Shown here: piece after piece, positions 15,615-17,966 of the stretch
Numbering within the stretch: position 1 is the first letter of the stretch
How the letters are laid out: each line of letters starts with the position of its first letter
DNA from: CACEUX01 sp964404235
Lineage (GTDB): Bacteria > Fidelibacterota > Marinisomatia > Marinisomatales > UBA1611
Assembly: GCA_964404235.1 (NCBI GenBank)
Contig: CAYOJL010000042.1
Span: 1-17,966 of the forward strand
Length of the DNA: 17,966 nt
Reading direction: 5' to 3'
Program-made: the position numbers and the translations under genes
The notes under the pieces: generated by a model
The model's input: the letters and a program-made list of their open reading frames with translations, nothing else
What the model was told of the DNA's origin: nothing
Databases searched by the model: none

Positions 15615-16541
15615 ATGTTAGAAACATTTAAGCATACTGTAGACTATCTTTCATCACCAACGATCAGTTTCTCAATATTAACGGTTGTAACGCCTATTCT
15701 TTTCCCACCAACTGATTGGTTTGATAAGATCAACCGTAAGCTTGGGTTCTATTTGTTATGGACAAAAAAAGGATGCGTTGCAGCCATGTCTGCTATCACG
15801 TTCTTTTTCGCCGTTGGCTACATGGATAAGAATTTCAGTGTTATATTGATGAAAGGTGACAATTTCCCAATTGTGTTAATGGTCTATTCGATCTTCTTTT
15901 TCACCTGGCTAGGTATGCATAAGGCATATATAAATGATGAAAGGATAGAGAGAGGTCTTAAACCATCAGAATACAATGACCCTGATGATAAGGTCCTTGT
16001 CTGGCCAGATCTTGTCTATATCGAATTTATTGCACTTATCTTATTTACTGTGTTCTTAGTGGTTTGGTCTATCCTTGTTGCAGCTCCACTTGAAGAACCA
16101 GCTAATCCTGCGGCAACACCGAACCCATCAAAAGCCCCATGGTACTTTTTAGGTCTTCAAGAAATGCTTGTCTACTACGATCCATGGATCGCAGGTATCG
16201 TACTACCTATGTTCTGTATTCTAGGGCTTATGGCAATTCCATATATGGATATAAATAAGAAAGGTGATGGATACTACTCTTTCAAAGAAAGAAGGGTCGG
16301 AATCTTTATTTTTATGTATGGCTGGATCGTACTCTGGCTATTTTTGATTGTTCTGGGAACATTTTTCAGAGGTCCAAATTGGAATTTCTATGGTCCTTTT
16401 GAATATTGGGATCCACATAAAGTTGTGGCATTGAACAATGTCAATCTATCTGAATATTTCTGGGTCAAACTCCTTGGGACCGGCTTACCTGATAATATAC
16501 TCCTTAGAGAAGACGTAGGTTTTATAATGGTTGGGGTTTAA
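15615..16541 (+). CDS. Cytochrome b C-terminal half (subunit IV-like), ended early by an in-frame TAA
   Basis: The 308 residues include about five membrane helices (53-70, 85-100, 134-155, 190-208 and 229-250). The Qo region reads EEPANPAATPNPSKAPWYFL (160-179), aligning with EPANPFATP...PEWYF of b6f subunit IV, so PEWY is replaced by APWY (174-177). LQEMLVYYDPWIAG and FFRGPNWNFYGPFEYWDPH match the extended cytochrome b halves of non-photosynthetic bacteria, which are longer than the 160-residue chloroplast subunit. The frame stops at TAA 16539-16541 in mid-hydrophobic sequence (GFIMVGV), and the same frame continues with the expected C-terminus. The start has AGGAATATTAGG just upstream, one of the few Shine-Dalgarno-like sites here. 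Confidence 0.9.
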   Translation: MLETFKHTVDYLSSPTISFSILTVVTPILFPPTDWFDKINRKLGFYLLWTKKGCVAAMSAITFFFAVGYMDKNFSVILMKGDNFPIVLMVYSIFFFTWLGMHKAYINDERIERGLKPSEYNDPDDKVLVWPDLVYIEFIALILFTVFLVVWSILVAAPLEEPANPAATPNPSKAPWYFLGLQEMLVYYDPWIAGIVLPMFCILGLMAIPYMDINKKGDGYYSFKERRVGIFIFMYGWIVLWLFLIVLGTFFRGPNWNFYGPFEYWDPHKVVALNNVNLSEYFWVKLLGTGLPDNILLREDVGFIMVGV

Positions 16542-16733
16542 TTGTTCATCATACATATAATCTTGGCTAAAACTTGGTTGAAAGATATGCTGGAAGCCTA
16601 TGGTCCAATCAGATTTGTTTCTCTCATGGTCTTTGGACTGGTAATGCTTTCCCTGCCCTTAAAAATGTATTTCAGATGGATATTTAACTTGAAATACTTT
16701 ATTGCAATCCCCGAATTCTTTTTCAATATATGA
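16542..16733 (+). CDS. Separated C-terminal part of the subunit IV-like cytochrome b
   Basis: This frame directly continues the previous gene after the TAA: 63 residues with two hydrophobic stretches, ending LKMYFRWIFNLKYF and IAIPEFFFNI. From memory, bacterial long cytochrome b C-halves end in a similar KMxxRWxFNLKY...IPExFFN. The piece is therefore best read as the end of one gene broken by a nonsense change (TAA for a likely Tyr codon) or by a sequence error. If translated independently it would start at TTG 16542 or ATG 16587. It is followed six bases later by the multihaem cytochrome gene. Confidence 0.6.
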   Translation: MFIIHIILAKTWLKDMLEAYGPIRFVSLMVFGLVMLSLPLKMYFRWIFNLKYFIAIPEFFFNI

Positions 16734-16739
16734 TCAATT

Positions 16740-17966
16740 ATGTTTAAGAACGACGAAAGATACTGGGATATTAATCTACTGAATAAGTGGTTTGCTATAT
16801 CTTCCATCATTTTTCTTGCCTGTACTGTATGGGTCTTTGTTGATGATAACGATGATGAGTTCAAAGATTATCAACGGGAATTTCGCAAAATACAGGTTGA
16901 GGTAGCTCAACAGAAATTAGAACAACAAGCATCTGAAGTTGAAAAAGAAAGGACCATTTATGATAACGCATTAGCTTCTGCACAAAGAGAATTTGATGCA
17001 AGAAGCAATGAACTCGGTGAACTCGAAGGTGAATTAATATCGCTTAAGAACAAACACTATGATCAGAATATGAAATATCAGAGTCACAAAGCGAATGTCG
17101 ATGCTCTGAAATATCTTGTCGAAGCCGAGAACACTCACGGTGACCACGGTCCCTCGCACAGAGAGGAATATTCAGCAGCCTTAGATAAGCTGGACATCCT
17201 AAGGCTTGAAAAAGAATCAACAGAAATAGAGATCTCGGCAATACAAGATGATATAAAAGTCATAGAATTAATTGTAAAACAAAAGCAAGAGGAGCTTGAC
17301 CAGTATTTAAAACAATATACACTTACAGAAAATAAACTTTCTAAACTAGATCGTAGCCGAATGACAATGGCCAATAAGCTTGGTGATATTGTTAGAGACC
17401 TTCCTATACTTGATTTTCTTGACCCCTATTATAAGGTCAATCAAATAGTCGTTGCTGATGTTAAATATGATGTGAATTTTGCATCTGTTCCAGTTGTCGA
17501 TAGATGTACGAGTTGTCACCTTGGTATAGATAATCCAGACTTTTCTGATGCACCTCAGCCATATAAAACACATCCTAATCTTGACCTTTATATAACTTCT
17601 AGTTCACCGCATCCAATGAATAATTTTGGATGTACAAGTTGCCATGGTGGTCGTAGTCGTGGTACATCATTTGTTTCATCATCTCATACACCCAACACAC
17701 CCGATGAGAAACAAAGATGGATAGAAGAACATGACTGGAAAGTAAATCATCATTGGCTCACACCCATGCTCCCAACTAAATATACTGAAGCGAGTTGCTT
17801 TAATTGCCATTCCAATACCAGCGATCTATCGGGAGGTGAAAAAATAAATCTTGGCCTTACACTTATAGACCAAGCAGGGTGTAATGGTTGTCACCACAAT
17901 GAAAATTGGCCCACTCAAGCAAAATCAGGACCTAGTTTAAAAAAGGTTAATGAAAAATTATCTGAG
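16740..17966 (+). CDS. Membrane-anchored coiled-coil multihaem cytochrome c (partial, right edge)
   Basis: An open frame of 409 codons starts at ATG 16740 and has no stop before the edge. A membrane helix (about 15-34, KWFAISSIIFLACTVWVFV) is followed by a long charged coiled-coil region, about 38-125 and 140-205, broken by a Gly/His/Pro loop (THGDHGPSH, 132-140). The periplasmic haem domain has four CxxCH sites so far: C256-H260, C298-H302, C353-H357 and C381-H385 (CNGCHH). More may lie beyond the edge. Its place after the Rieske and cytochrome b genes suggests it takes the role of cytochrome c1 or f, accepting electrons from the Rieske cluster and passing them to an oxidase. No cytochrome f-like or c1-like sequence is seen elsewhere in the window. 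The start ATG follows the preceding stop by six bases. Confidence 0.88.
   Translation, partial: MFKNDERYWDINLLNKWFAISSIIFLACTVWVFVDDNDDEFKDYQREFRKIQVEVAQQKLEQQASEVEKERTIYDNALASAQREFDARSNELGELEGELISLKNKHYDQNMKYQSHKANVDALKYLVEAENTHGDHGPSHREEYSAALDKLDILRLEKESTEIEISAIQDDIKVIELIVKQKQEELDQYLKQYTLTENKLSKLDRSRMTMANKLGDIVRDLPILDFLDPYYKVNQIVVADVKYDVNFASVPVVDRCTSCHLGIDNPDFSDAPQPYKTHPNLDLYITSSSPHPMNNFGCTSCHGGRSRGTSFVSSSHTPNTPDEKQRWIEEHDWKVNHHWLTPMLPTKYTEASCFNCHSNTSDLSGGEKINLGLTLIDQAGCNGCHHNENWPTQAKSGPSLKKVNEKLSE

Noticed and set aside
16539..16541. Reassignment of TAA as a sense codon in this organism
   Set aside because: TAA ends several other intact genes here (for example at 12841, 13107, 13272 and 15602), so a genome-wide recoding is not supported; a local nonsense change or base error is simpler.
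17044..17573. Minus-strand frames near the right edge
   Set aside because: They are antisense to the multihaem cytochrome gene, whose CxxCH motifs fix the correct strand and frame.
1..17966. tRNA, rRNA, CRISPR array, insertion sequence or phage genes
   Set aside because: Nearly all sequence is taken up by assigned genes; gaps are short and show no cloverleaf, direct-repeat array, terminal inverted repeats or transposase/integrase motifs.

Overview
The window is AT-rich (about one third G+C by eye), densely coding and free of tRNA, rRNA, CRISPR or recognisable mobile elements. Most genes lack a strong Shine-Dalgarno sequence. The gene set (haem A synthase with an EYxNR motif, Sco, a split b6-type cytochrome b, a HEAT-repeat membrane protein and a coiled-coil multihaem cytochrome) suggests an aerobic, Gram-negative bacterium of the wider Bacteroidota/Chlorobi/Marinimicrobia (FCB) assemblage. 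That placement is inferred from the genes, not from a search.

Region 1 (1-3724, minus strand) reads right to left. A GAF + HD-GYP phosphodiesterase is followed by a small protein of unknown function that overlaps it by ATGA, then by an SLC13-type transporter with two internal RCK_C domains that runs off the left edge. Region 2 (3835-8415, plus strand) is one 1,526-residue gene, divergent from the HD-GYP gene. It joins an acyl-CoA synthetase-like adenylation module, a large unassigned middle with a faint kinase-like segment, and a C-terminal GNAT-like domain. It is the least conventional gene here.

Region 3 (8484-11393, minus strand) is a tight, mostly overlapping operon, ctaA - sco - ctaB - ctaM. 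It covers haem A synthesis and CuA/haem-copper oxidase assembly, but no oxidase structural genes lie in the window. Region 4 (11540 to the right edge, plus strand) is a long polycistron. It begins with a 433-residue protein (N-terminal barrel-like domain, SRPBCC domain, three copies of a ~42-residue repeat). Three tiny membrane proteins (35, 48 and 53 residues) and a membrane-anchored HEAT-repeat protein follow. Next come a Rieske protein, a b6-like cytochrome b and a subunit IV-like cytochrome b half interrupted by an in-frame TAA. The last gene is a membrane-anchored coiled-coil multihaem cytochrome c cut by the right edge.

Regions 3 and 4 diverge from a 146-bp intergenic region and together look like one respiratory locus: a quinol:cytochrome c oxidoreductase resembling b6f rather than bc1, next to the assembly genes for a haem-A terminal oxidase. 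The b6-like subunit keeps the Cys that in b6f binds the extra haem ci and has 14/15 spacing between its haem-ligand histidines. The PEWY motif of the Qo site is APWY here. The unknown START-like/repeat protein, the microproteins and the HEAT protein are candidate accessory or assembly subunits of this complex.
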